The notes beneath the pieces are model-generated. The model worked only from the letters and a program-made list of their open reading frames with translations. It did not search any database and was not told the origin of the DNA. Shown piece by piece: positions 40,563 through 53,100 of a stretch of DNA of 64,000 nucleotides. Position 1 is the first letter of the stretch. Each line of letters starts with the position of its first letter. The stretch covers positions 6,078,501 through 6,142,500 of the forward strand of contig NC_091874.1 in the NCBI RefSeq assembly GCF_019399895.1, read 5' to 3'. The position numbers were made by a program, and so were the translations under genes. The stretch comes from Cardiocondyla obscurior (taxonomy: Eukaryota; Arthropoda; Insecta; Hymenoptera; Formicidae).

Positions 40563-43500
40563 AAAAAAAACTACTGGATTTTACGAAAGCTCGGCGATAT
40601 CTCACGTTAGCGTTTACCTTAAATACGTAAAATATCGATTTTCCATAAATAAGAAATAGTGATAAGTTTAGAGACCTTGCATTTCTGAATTATTTAAATT
40701 GAGTTGCATACTTATAACTTGTTGCTGCCACTACTTTTTATAGTAAAAATATCGACAAATATTTCAATAAATGAGTATGTACGATTATTACATCAATTTT
40801 ATACTTATAAGAATTAGGTATTAATATTTAATTTTGCATTAAATTAAAACAAAGTATATATTACTTTATATAAAAATTTTTTTTTCTTTAATATTAAGCT
40901 TAAAATATGTAAAAAAAAAATTGCACCTGATATTTATTCAAATGATAAATGAATACTGATGTGATATAACATTTATGTCATTTAGCATCGTTTCAAGAAG
41001 ACAAATTCTGTAAATGATTGACGTGGTTTATTTGTTTTAAAGCAATTTGTTTAGAAAACATTTTCTGGACTGTTTGCATAACACAGAAACGATTTATTCA
41101 AAAAGCTGATTTATCTACAATCAACAACGTTCGCGCCGTAAAAATGCACGCCCCGGAGAAATGCAAACTTTTCCCGATAGTCATTTCAATATAATAATTT
41201 CACCACAAGTCATTAAAGAGATTCTAAGAACTGTTTCGCTCGCTTCTTTCCTCGATACGGAAAGAAGTTTACGTGTTATTACGCCGCGGGTAGAAGAATA
41301 TATAAATTGAAGTCGACGCCAATAAGAGAGCTTTTTGCGACAGCAAACCGTGCACTTATCAAGTTTGATGCGACATAAAGTTTTGAAAAAGCGATTAATC
41401 TCGCGTGAACCTGAAAGCGGGCAACGTGGGCAAGCAATTTTGACACATCGGAACGGACGAAACGCGCTTAAATTACTTTGGCCTAGATGCTTCATTGACA
41501 TCTTGGCCACGATTCAACTTCGAACGAGGGCGAACATTGGCGACATCCGGCAGCTTGGCCGCGCTGGGATTTAAATGGCGGTAGGGCTAATTAATAGCAC
41601 GCCATTGGAAATTTATTACGTCAACCGGTTATGTTTCAAAGGGCGCACGCTCGCCCCGGGCACAACCATCGTTGACAAACTTAACAAACTACCGTCGACA
41701 AAAGGTTCTATACCGGAAAGACTCGCATTTCAACCGTGCTGGTAAATGCGCTGGTGGCAACGGCAGCGGTAGCGGTGGCGACGCGACTAAGTTACAAACT
41801 GGCGAAACTTCGCTGACGAAGCCGCAAATACTTTCGTTGACGTGTAACAAAAAAAAGTTTAATTTTGCGAGCTCGCCGAAACAAAATTTGCGGCGGTTGA
41901 GACGGTTCTTTTCGCCGTAAAGAGCCGCTCTAAATTCGTGTCTTTTTTATTGCGAGCGCGTCGCGTACAAAAACCCGCACATATCCTTGGGGTCTGCGAA
42001 ATTTCCGTGGCTCTCTAAAGAATACTCCTGCTAATTTTGAGGGTCTAATGTTACATACCCGCTTCGTGTTACGTGAATCTTAATTTTTGTTTACGAATAA
42101 GCTTTATTTCCCGAGCTAATTTTGTCGCACAAAGGAGAAAGTAAAAAAAAAAATTATAAAACGTAATTTATGATGCACATTTACGTGATCTATTGTTATG
42201 ATATAAATGTAATATTTATATTTAAACTTGGTGCAAATATCAATTTGAAATAATACGTATGACATATGTTGACGTAATAGATACAGTCTCTGTGATATAT
42301 TTTAGGTCGTTACATTTTTTTTTTTTTCAAATCCCTGCTTATAGATGTGACAATGAGAGCCCTCGTTATTGTAAAATTTAACGACATCGCGAGGGATATA
42401 AGTCGTTTTTTATATGAATATAAGTATATATACTTCAAAGTTGAGAAGAACGTACTTCGATGTGATAATGAGAAATGTGAAACACCTCCCGAGAGACGCT
42501 ATTATTACCGTTTCCTATATATGACCGTATTCCGGGGAAATATATATCTCGATACGTTACGTCGCGAAAACGAAATTCTTTGAGAAAGGACTATAGCTTT
42601 CCTATTTTCCATTATTGGAGATATATTATTTATCTATATCGCAGGTCACTTTCCTCGGTAACGTCATATTTTTATTTAATTGAATTTATTATTGTTAGAA
42701 ATCATATTACGATATATTTTACGATAAGCTGTCCGTGAAACGCAGCCCGAGTGTAATATAATGCATTGATGCAACGAGCATTTGACATAACGTTAATCAA
42801 TTTATTTTTGCTAAGTAAATATATTAGCACATAAATTAAACTGTTAAATTAAATTAATAAAATCGATTTTAAAATTAATTTGCACGTGGAGCGATTACAA
42901 CTGTAACGGATAATTATATCCATTGAAATCTCTATACGTTAAGTATCTGTTACGGTAAATAAATCGGTAAAATGATTAAGACTTTAAAGGTAAACGGTAC
43001 GGATTTTGTTAATACGGATGCGCTTCGCGGAATAATTCGAAATTACGCGAGCAATTCAATAATTAATCACGGTAATCGGTTAAATACGTGATATGGGGAA
43101 ACAAATTTCGTCGAGGTCGTGCGCAATTCGCGTGCCACACACGCATCGCATGCGGTCGGCTCTTTCGTCATTGAAACTCCGACACGCTCATAACGCAGAC
43201 TTCATTAGCTCGTAAACACCGCTTGCGTTTATCATGTAGGGCCAAGTTAGAGACCAATTATAAGCCCGATCGTAATCGAATGTAAAGCCGTGCTCGCTAA
43301 AAACACTCACGAGAACTCGTTGATCTCAGATGGAGACACGTGCACACGTGCACTTTTACTTGCAAAAGTCTGTACATATATATGTATATACATATAAACT
43401 GACGTAATGCTCCGATAGAGCGTGTAACAAGGGAAGTTACGACAAGGGGCGATAATAATTACTTTGCCGCTACGAACGTTATCGGAAACTTAGTTTGCGC

Positions 43501-45862
43501 CAGTTTTTAACGCAAAACAATGCGGCGCAGATTGCCAATAATTTATAACGAAACAACATTTAAAGGTGTGTATATACTTGACGAACGAACACCAAATAAA
43601 GACAGTAACCGCAAACATTCCTCAGTAATATGTGTTGTTAATGTGTTATGTTTTTTAGCGATTATTCGATATTCATTAATTAGGTATATAAGACACCTTA
43701 AGAAATAAATTATATACACGAATCTTTACTACTGTAATATGCAACTCGTAATGTAGTACGTTATACATTACACATATACACGTTAAATTTATAAATATAA
43801 CAATAAGTGATCATTTTTAGCCAAAAATAAGCTGTTTAAATTTGCTATATGTTATATTAGAAGAACATTTTTTATGCTTTAAGCGTTACAAATTATTATT
43901 GATTTAGTATTGCCGTGAATAGATCATGTTCATATTTTCAATTTATAATTTTTAGTTTATAAATAAGTACAGACACGTGTACAAACACATGCACACGAAC
44001 ATATACTCTCTCTCTTTCCTTCCCTCTTTGCCTTCCTCTGCCACTATCTTTTTAAAGCACTAGTGCTTATTATAAATAATTAATATAAGGCCAAATTAAT
44101 AAAATATTAATTAAAATTTTACATGTAATATATGTATATTAAAATAAATAGAACAAGAAGATTGTTACTGTAATATCGTTATTAAACATAGAAATCAATG
44201 AGCCCCGTTAAAGTTATATTGAATGTCTTATTAGCCTCTCGATCTGCTAGTGGAAGATAAAGTTAGCGAATGCACGCGCAAGTAGATAATTCAAGTTTTT
44301 CAGGAAACCGACGAAAATGGAGCTAACAAGCAGTCTGAAATATCGCAATAACTGCGATTCATGCCTGTATTATGGCACGTGGGAATACCTATATTAGACC
44401 TCGTACTAATGCATATCGCCGTGCCGTGTACGCCTAGCCACGGAATATTATTCCGTATTCACGTATGCGCGTGTTTACTCGTGGTGTACATCCTGCGCCG
44501 CATATATAACCAAGAGTTACAGAAGTGAAAATTTCCCGCTCCGTGTATGCCGCGAAAGCGTAACGCGCTCATATCATTTTTCTGCCCCTTTTACTCGAGA
44601 AAAAATACAAGGGACGACATTACGCGTACAGATTGCACATATTTAAACAGTCTTAATTAAATTTTCCTGCTCTTCCGCTTCAAATTTGGGTTTTCATCTT
44701 TTATTCTTGCGTTTATATATTCCACGGTGTATGTTGAGGCACGCGTAAGAGACCGCGATATCATCGTGTCCACGCAATGCAACTCTTAAATGCGAGCATT
44801 CATAAATTTTATTAGGAATTATTCAAATTATATCCCGCGCTAATTAATACTAATAAATTACATTATTACGCAATATGTACCTCAAATACTATATTACTCT
44901 ATATATTATTTAAATAATGCATAATTGAGTAAACTCATACGCGTAAACAGCCATAGTTGGTAACTGAAGCACCGTAAAAGATAATTTTAATAAAGTAACG
45001 AACAGCATGGCATTTTTATTTGCCAATTTTTTTCGCAAATCAACCATTAAAACTTACAAGCAATCGCAAAGATATAAATTTTTTTCTACACGCTTTTGGC
45101 TATTTATTGATTAAGATAACGTAGCTGGGAGAAAATAAATTTCCAATGCTCCGAAATGTGAATTTATCGAAGGAATATCCGAGAGCTTGTGTACGACAAG
45201 ATATATGGAAACACGATACTTCACAATTTTAATTAAATTTGCAAGTCTTAAAGATGTAAACCCATCATTGAACCCCGGTTGCATTCGTGTGATTGGTGCA
45301 CGTTGTAGAATTTGATGGAAAATACATGCGGCCGAATTGAGAGTGCAATAAATCAATACACGGTAAATCGTATGGAAATCGGTGGAATAATCACATCTTG
45401 CCAGAAATATCCTATTATCCGTCGGAGCAAACTCACGCAAACGTTCGCGGGTGAAAACAGCCCTGCGGGGATGAACGCGGAGACAGAAATGTGACCGAGT
45501 GTTTCAAACGGGTTTCGGCCGCAGGATATTTCGCACACGAGGCACGAACGTTGCAAATAAATCAAGGCTCCTCTGGCTTCCGCTGTAGGGAATCCACGAG
45601 GGTAGCGAAAGTAGGTGCGCTTTCCCGAATGGACAAAAAGGACGGAACGACCCACTAGTGGAGAAAACTCAGAACGTCAAAAGGAAGGCACACGGCCTAT
45701 TTTTCAATTTATTGATTAAAACGTTTAAATAAAAAATTGCAAGTAACGACTTACTTCTGAACGATTCGCTTTTGCAGTAAATACGAAAAATGCACGCGCT
45801 TTTTATAAAATCTTTCAATTTTAAATAATAAAATTTTTTATTTGTTTCATTACTATTATATA

Positions 45863-45879
45863 TTTTTTTTTTTTTTTTT
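45863..45879. repeat. Poly(T) run
   Basis: Seventeen consecutive T, about 1.1 kb before the TM3 exon. Confidence 0.8.
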
Positions 45880-46994
45880 ACGTTTTATACTAGCTCAATA
45901 TCAAAGTTACGCATTACTCGGGGGAAAGAGAGAGCTATGCGATAAGAGTGATAGATCAAATTTTAATTAAAATTTAAAATTTATCACCATTCATTATGAA
46001 ACTCAAGTGTACTTATTTTACAAATTTATTTAATTTTACGTAAATAATTATGCAATATATTTTGACGTTAATTGTCGAACATCGTATTTACGCATAAGCA
46101 AATGTGAATCTCGTTCGACCTACCGATTTGGTACTAGATTCACTCCTGCCGTCGTATATATTTACAAATGTGTATTTTCATAAACGTAAGAAAACTTCAA
46201 AACGGAGGAAATACGGAGCCAATCTTAACGGGCGAGATACATTTTCTGAGGCAAAGTGCATGCCGAAGAAGTCGAAATAAATAAACGACGTCGTAATATA
46301 AGCCACGGCGATAAAACGTATCACATGTATTATACCAACGTATGATGTAATTGGTATACGGCAAACTGTAATTCGTTTGAAAGGTGCAGATCTAGTTCCC
46401 GTTCGAAAATTGTTTGCAATCGTGCACACAATGCTTGTCCAGTGATGTGCAAAATCGCTGCGCGACACACGATCATTTCGGTCTACACGTTATTTTCGAA
46501 CGAGATTCTTTTTACTTACAAATAGGAATGAACGGAATGAGAACGCTTTCAAAAAAGGCACTAATGCGTCGAAGATCGATAATTATTAGAGCGATATATT
46601 ACGGTAAAATTTTTGATTGAAAGTTTTTGCTCTATCGTCTGCATTTGATTTAAGATATGTGCTTTTCATTTTTTCTACCTCAATTTTATAATTAAATTTT
46701 CGTATTAGCATTTATATTAAAGGACGTCTAAATGCACTTTGATGAAGAATATTAATACATTTTAAATGCAAATAAGGAAAAGTAGAAACGCCTCCTATTT
46801 TTAAATAGAATTGTTTAGTAATATTCCTAAAAATCTATATCATTTTTTTCCCCCAATAATATAAAGGATTTTATAAAAATTAATCCAGTGACTGATAAAA
46901 GAAGTAAAATCTTTGAACACGGTATAAAGCAAACGTATGATTAATTATAATTAAATTTTTTTTTCCTCAAACTAACTCTCGTTTATTTTTGCAG

Positions 46995-47104
46995 GTAAAC
47001 GGATCTTGGAGTCTACCTGGATTCGTTTGTGATTTTTATATCGCAATGGATGTGACTTGCAGCACCAGCTCTATATTCAATCTGGTGGCTATTTCAATAG
47101 ACAG
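46995..47104 (+). CDS. Dop2R: Dop2R exon: extracellular loop 1 and TM3
   Basis: The exon reads from VNGSW to SIDR and has 36 full codons plus two bases (AG) of a split Arg. It follows a strong acceptor (pyrimidine-rich, ending TTTGCAG at 46994) and ends at donor GTAAAT. It starts in phase 0, since the Val-Asn-Gly of loop 1 directly follows TM2 in this family. Cys12 is the TM3 cysteine that pairs with extracellular loop 2. Asp19, seven residues later in AMDV, is the Asp3.32 that salt-bridges the amine of dopamine. The exon ends inside the DRY motif (Asp36-Arg37), a common splice position in the family. The exon before it, for TM2, was not found in the 46,994 upstream bases. Confidence 0.97.
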
Positions 47105-50100
47105 GTAAATTTTTTTTCTGCTTATACAAGAATTATTTTCCGAAATATTTTTTGATAACTCTCCTCATATAATTTATTTTGCAAAACACTTTACTGAATA
47201 TTTAAACATTATTTAATAAGCTTTTATAAAATATAAAATGTAAATGTAGCATGTAATATTATCTAACAAATTTCGCTATACACGAATGGGTTAAATTAAT
47301 ATCGACGCTTTGCGATTTTGTCTAATTTAGTAATTTTAATAACGTTTACGTTTTTCTTTAAAATTTGGTAGTAGATAACATTAAGGTCTAAGCATGTGCT
47401 TTTGCCAATCCTCACGTCGTAAAAGAAGTGACTTTTGCGAAAGTTTGGAAATCAGGAAAAAGTGGAATAGACTGATTTTACCGGATACGTGTTCTGAATA
47501 GAATGCAGGTAAAGCCCGCACCTGTGTTCGAAATGCAATTCGTTGATAAAATGAACAAGAGCTTGAAGAGTGCTCGATAATACATATGACCAGAGAGTGC
47601 TACGTATTTCCTTCGTGCTTTATTCCACAGAAATAAATTGTTATTAATTAAATCGCAACAAAAAGCACATAAATGTGCAAGTCATGCGTTTCAAGCAATT
47701 TTCAATTTCAACGAATTATAACGATAAACTGTTATAAACGATATTAAAAGCTAAAAATATTTTAAAAAAGAGAAATAGAGCTCTGCAGAGAAACTTTAGA
47801 GTTTAAGATTGTTCTACATCTCTTCCGAACTTCGGAAATCCTCGACTACAACGGTTTGAAAATAGTCTTTTACGGCCTTTCCATCCCTTCGTGGGAAGTT
47901 TATATGAGCAAGCGCAAATTTTTTCCCAGCTGCAGAACCGTGTATTTAATGCAAACTGTTTTAACTTTTTATTCATATATTAAAAAACACAACGAATATT
48001 ATCAATTCCATAAAATTTACCATCACATAAAATTAAAGTTTAAATCGTAAACGAATACGAGCCATAAAATTATTTTTTCACTTAACTTTGAAATTAATTT
48101 TACCAGAAATGACAATCGATTGTAACGATAATAACCAACAAATACGTTAATCGCGCGAGATGGAATATCTGAAGGATGGATGGGACAAGAACTGTTGGAT
48201 TTACATGGACGGTTTCACGATATAATGCCTGCCGTGCGAAAGGGAATTGTAACACGAACCGATTTTGAATTGCAGATACATAGCGGTGACCCAGCCGATA
48301 AAATACGCAAAGCACAAGAACAATAGAAGAGTATGGCTGACGATACTGTTGGTCTGGGCAATATCGGCCGCGATCGGTAGCCCGATTGTCCTAGGCCTGA
48401 ATAATACTCCGGACCGAATACCGGACCAATGTCTGTTCTACAACACGGATTTTATCATTTACTCGAGCTTGTCCAGCTTCTACATACCCTGTATCATCAT
48501 GGTATTCCTTTACTATAATATATTCAAGGTAAGTGCGATGTGATTTTTTTACGGCGATGAGCATACTAACGAGCCGTCGTAAATAAACCTATTATATTTT
48601 TTACGTACTTAAGAATCGGTCGAACGACGCGTGCAAAGTGTAATTAATTCAAACGATGTACTAATATGTAGCGATCATCTTCATTCTCGGATTCTAATAC
48701 CATGAAATTTAAAGTAGTTGTTTCTTTTTCTTTTTTTATAATTTGATATTTTTATTGTAAAATTTCTCGTGTATAGTTGGTCGTAGAATAATTTTTTTAC
48801 TGAAAGTTGAGAAACGCTGATGTTAATAGGTCAAGCCGGTTAGCGGAAAATATGGGATTATACGGGTAATCGAAATTGCGCATTAAACGAACACGTAGAT
48901 TAAATAAACCATCGTTACTATTACCAATACAAATTTTGAACGATGTAAACAAATTTCGATGCAATAACTAAAAATTTGCGATTTAAAAATCAAATTTCCG
49001 AACGTAATTACAATTGATATGCCGTTGAATTTCGAATGATATTGGAAATTAATTAATGCCACGATGAAATAAAACCCCGAACAAAAAATTCGCTACGTTA
49101 AATTTATATCTGGGATAAATTTTTTTAAAGCACATAGCTTTTAAAATGTAACTGTAAAACAGCAATTGCACAAAGACCGCGCAGCGAGGTCTGTTTCAAA
49201 GATTCTGCTCGAAAAAGAAATCGATAGCTGTCTTTGTAGCTGAACCTACACGCGCACGCGATGACAAGACGCAAAGGAAATTATCCCTAGCTCGATTATA
49301 AAAAGGCAAAATTTTATTTGTGCTACTCTTTTATCTGTGATTACTTCAAAAAATGTGAAATTGGCAGTATCATGAAAGCTAGCCCTCGTAAAGGCGAGGC
49401 CATTGTCTTCGTAATTTAATTATCACGTATGCGCTGCGTGCGGTATTGCTGAAATTAATCCGACTTTATTGCCAACGGCGCGAAGTTTTTTAATATTTCG
49501 CTTTGAAAGTGGTAAAAAAAAAAAAAGAGGAAGATAACTAGCTGCAGTAACGGTGCAACGATTGTAATCAACATAAAATCATAACGCAACAGTAAAATAA
49601 TTCTAAATAGAAAATAAAAAATTTTCTAAACACCCCGGTATAACTTCACAGCGGTTTTGCTGTGAATAAAGTTGTAAAATCAATTTCACCCAATTGTCTC
49701 GAATTTCTCGTTTTCAACATATCCATGGTAAAAATTATGTATGAATTTTACGCGATTAATCGCGGGCACAGATGGAGCAAAGTGCACCGCGGTTTATATA
49801 GTGGCTGCTATCATATTGCGGTAAATCGTAAATACGGCCAGTCGGACAATTTCCGCGTACAGAATATTTCGATTGGACTGTTAATTTCATACTTGCGGCA
49901 AATGCACGCGTGTAATACCGAGGCAGAATATAATAATAATAATAATATTGATATACGGCTTTATATTTTCAATGTTACGTTACCACGTCATTCGCGTGCA
50001 ATTTTGTATCATGAGCTCTCATCCTTCATAAAAGCGCAACGCATCATTGAAGGCATCACTGGCAGTTGTAAATTTCTACTGAACTTCGCGGAGTAAAAAG

Positions 50101-53100
50101 TGTCAAGAATATAACTTTAGATGGAAAGTAAAATATATTCGAAGAACTCAAGTTTTCACAAAAAGAATCTAGTATAATTTAAAAAAAAAAAAAAAAAAAA
50201 AAAAGAAAGAGAACAGAATATTTATACAGCAGCATGCCTCTCTTGTCTTTTCATATTCAAATCAATCTCTTTTTAAGTTGAATCAATTAACATTTACGAT
50301 ATTAAGACGGAAATAAATTTTCTTTTTCGATTAAATTTTAATTACGCCTTTGCAATTTCTTAACATAAATAATTAAATAAAATATTTTTTTTTAATAAGA
50401 ATAAAAAAGAACTTTTATTTTTTAATGAAATTAAATTAACAGCGAAATATTATAATGCTTTAGCAGCACGGAGATCCTACCGTAAAACTGTCGAAATAAA
50501 TCTCGTTATCCGTAGATAGGTGCTCGATAACGCGTCCTGAATGTTATCTACAGAAATCTCACGCAAAGATTTATGTTGTACATTTACGTCTAGAGTTTGC
50601 AGCCCCTCGTCTGATTTACGTCACAATGTAGATTTTCAATTGACCGTTTCAGGCTCTACGAAATAGAGCGAAAAGGGCTCATGCCAGCAAAAAACCGAAT
50701 TTAGGCGATATAAAACCAGGGTGCATCATCGAGAATATCGCACACACGCGTAGGTGAGTACTGTTTAAATTATCCATTAATTTTTTAAGCCCGTTGTCTT
50801 TTTACATTTTAAAAGTTACAGCAAAATAATTGATTATTACGATTCCTCTTTGAAGACTTTTTACAATTAATATATAGACGTATGTAATATAGAATATGAT
50901 TTTATGATTATTAATATTCTTTAGAAAATTTGATTTTTATATATTACTTTTTAATTACTTTCGTAACATACTTTTGAAAAAAAAGCAAGCATATTTCTTA
51001 ATGAAAATTTCAAATTTATATGTAACTTTTATTTTTCGTTTAAAATAAATAAAAAATATATTTTGCTGTATCTTTTATTAAAATTAATGTTTTGCATGTC
51101 ACGCATGCAAATAGATACACCCATATATACATGTACAATATATTGCTGTTTTTGCTTCCTTATTTTAAATATATTTACAAACTGTATCATGTAACTTTAA
51201 TAAAAAGATAAAAATAGAGTAGACATTTAATAACTTTAATTAAAATAAAAAAAGTTCGACACTGGAGAAATGTGTCATTTCATTAAAATTTTTATAATTA
51301 TTAAAACTTAATATAGTATACATTTAGATGTATAATATTATTTGTTTAAAAAAAAAAAAAATTATTATAAATATTTTATTATTTAATTTTAATTTTTTTT
51401 TTAATAATACCTTTAATGTACTCATAATAAACTAATTACAACATTATTATATAAAATATATTTATTTAAAATGTGTTTTAATCTTAATTAATTAAAAAAA
51501 AAATATTGCGTATAGAAATATTTAATGTTAAGAAACTGATAAGTAATTGAACAAATAATCTTTCCACAATTTCGCAAAAAAAAATTATTTTTAAATCGAG
51601 CAAGGAAACGTGTTTTTGCAACGACCTAGACAACGACACCAGCAGATTTAATTAAGATTAATTTGCGCTATTCGCCCAGATAAATTGTTTCGCGAGGAAA
51701 ATGTTGTGTGTGGAAATTTATTCATACGTCTTCTTACATGACGTTATCCCACCCGCTTGCCGGCGCGATAAGCGCGAAGACAACCTGATGACATTTGGAG
51801 CACGTCGCGCGCCCGATGCGCGACGATTCTTTTCAATTTTCGCGACCGCGTAAGGCTCGCATTCCAACGAGACAATTTCTTGCGGAGATTGGTGCCAGCT
51901 GGCGCGGCGCGAGCTGAGACATAGGGGCGACCGAGGGTTAAGTCCCAAACATCCTGAGATAATTCGCTTTTCTCGCACGCCTCCGCCCGCACGTGCTTTC
52001 ATTTCCGCCGTGCTGACGAGGGCGGCCTCGTCTTGAATAGCAAACTACTTGAACGTCACTTAATCGCCAACCTTTTTGCTTGCGTACTTTCCTAGACATG
52101 CATCTCGTTACGCCTATTTTTTATTCATCCTTTTACGTCGGAATAAATTGAACAATGTCGAGAAAAAGTGTTCTTTATTGGCATTTGATGTTAATTAATT
52201 AATTAAAGATGTTTATCTCGGAAATTGATAATTGCTTTCGGTTTAACTTCAAGGGAGATCGCATTTATAATAACGCATGATGTATGACGGCAGGAGACGA
52301 TAAATTAAACTTAGGTGTTTACAGTCGCAGTCGCAATTTAGTAACTTTATCCGCATTTTGATATCTCTCTAGAGTGCAATGTATCCGACATAATCTAGCG
52401 TCCTGGTAAATCCGCCCACATGCACCTACGCTGGACACGTTATCCCTTTATCGACTTTGTTATCACGCGGACCAAAGTTCGGTCGAAAATACCGAAATTT
52501 TGATATTTATCTTAGCAATTCAAAGCACGAATCTTACTGCTGTTTCACATGTATCTTGTGAAATTATGTTTTAATCGACGAAAAGTACAATTTATAAATC
52601 TACGTGACGATATGTCTACGCAAAGTTGCGATTGTTTGTTTTAAAATAATAATTGAACAAAAAAAAGATAACCGAGTTTTAAATTAAATTTTCCTAAATT
52701 TACGCAGTTTAATATAATTACGAAAAAGGTGATGTTTAACAATATTTAACCAACGCTCAACGTTCGAAGTATTAAATTTTTAGTCGAAATATATTTTTAT
52801 ATATTTAAATATAAACTGTATAAAAACAGTATGTGTAGAAATAATTAGCCCTCCCGAAATTAACATAAAATATACAATTTTAAAAAATGGTACAAAGATT
52901 TTGTCATAAAAAAATATTACAGACTCACCGGTTCGATGCGCAGTGGTAGAGTTTATCAGCTACGTTCGATGACTCTGTAACAAAAAATATAAAATATAAT
53001 TTATACACATGTTTAAAATATTCATCGTTAAAAAAAAAAATTTTTAGCGTTTCTAAATAATTTTTTAAGCAAATGGTAAAACAGAAAGTTATCATGTCCA

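Larger units (their letters stand above)
36501..46994. other. Non-coding DNA immediately upstream of the first visible Dop2R exon
   Basis: The part nearest the exon, ending with a strong acceptor at 46994, must be intron. How far the intron extends is not determined. I looked for the TM1 and TM2 signatures of the family (GNxLV, TNYFIV, MPFAVY) in + strand codons by eye and found none. A pyrimidine-rich block at about 36640-36990 yields long Ser/Pro-rich open frames that I regard as compositional. A GT/TA-rich microsatellite is at 37977-38070, a GA repeat at 40545-40562, a CT tract near 44007-44050 and a T-run at 45863-45879. Confidence 0.6.

Noticed and set aside
41672..41920. 82-codon frame with a GGNGSGSGG stretch
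   Set aside because: Short, no similarity I recognise, no splice or start context; a local GGC/GGT repeat explains the Gly run.
49662..50096. 144-codon + strand open frame in a Dop2R intron
   Set aside because: Starts with GTG, matches no family, lies wholly inside an intron. A frame of this length is expected about once by chance in 64 kb of such composition on six frames.
52925..52975. GGTTCGATGCGCAGTGGTAGAG resembles tRNA box fragments
   Set aside because: The two box-like parts are in the wrong order for a tRNA and no cloverleaf could be drawn on either strand.
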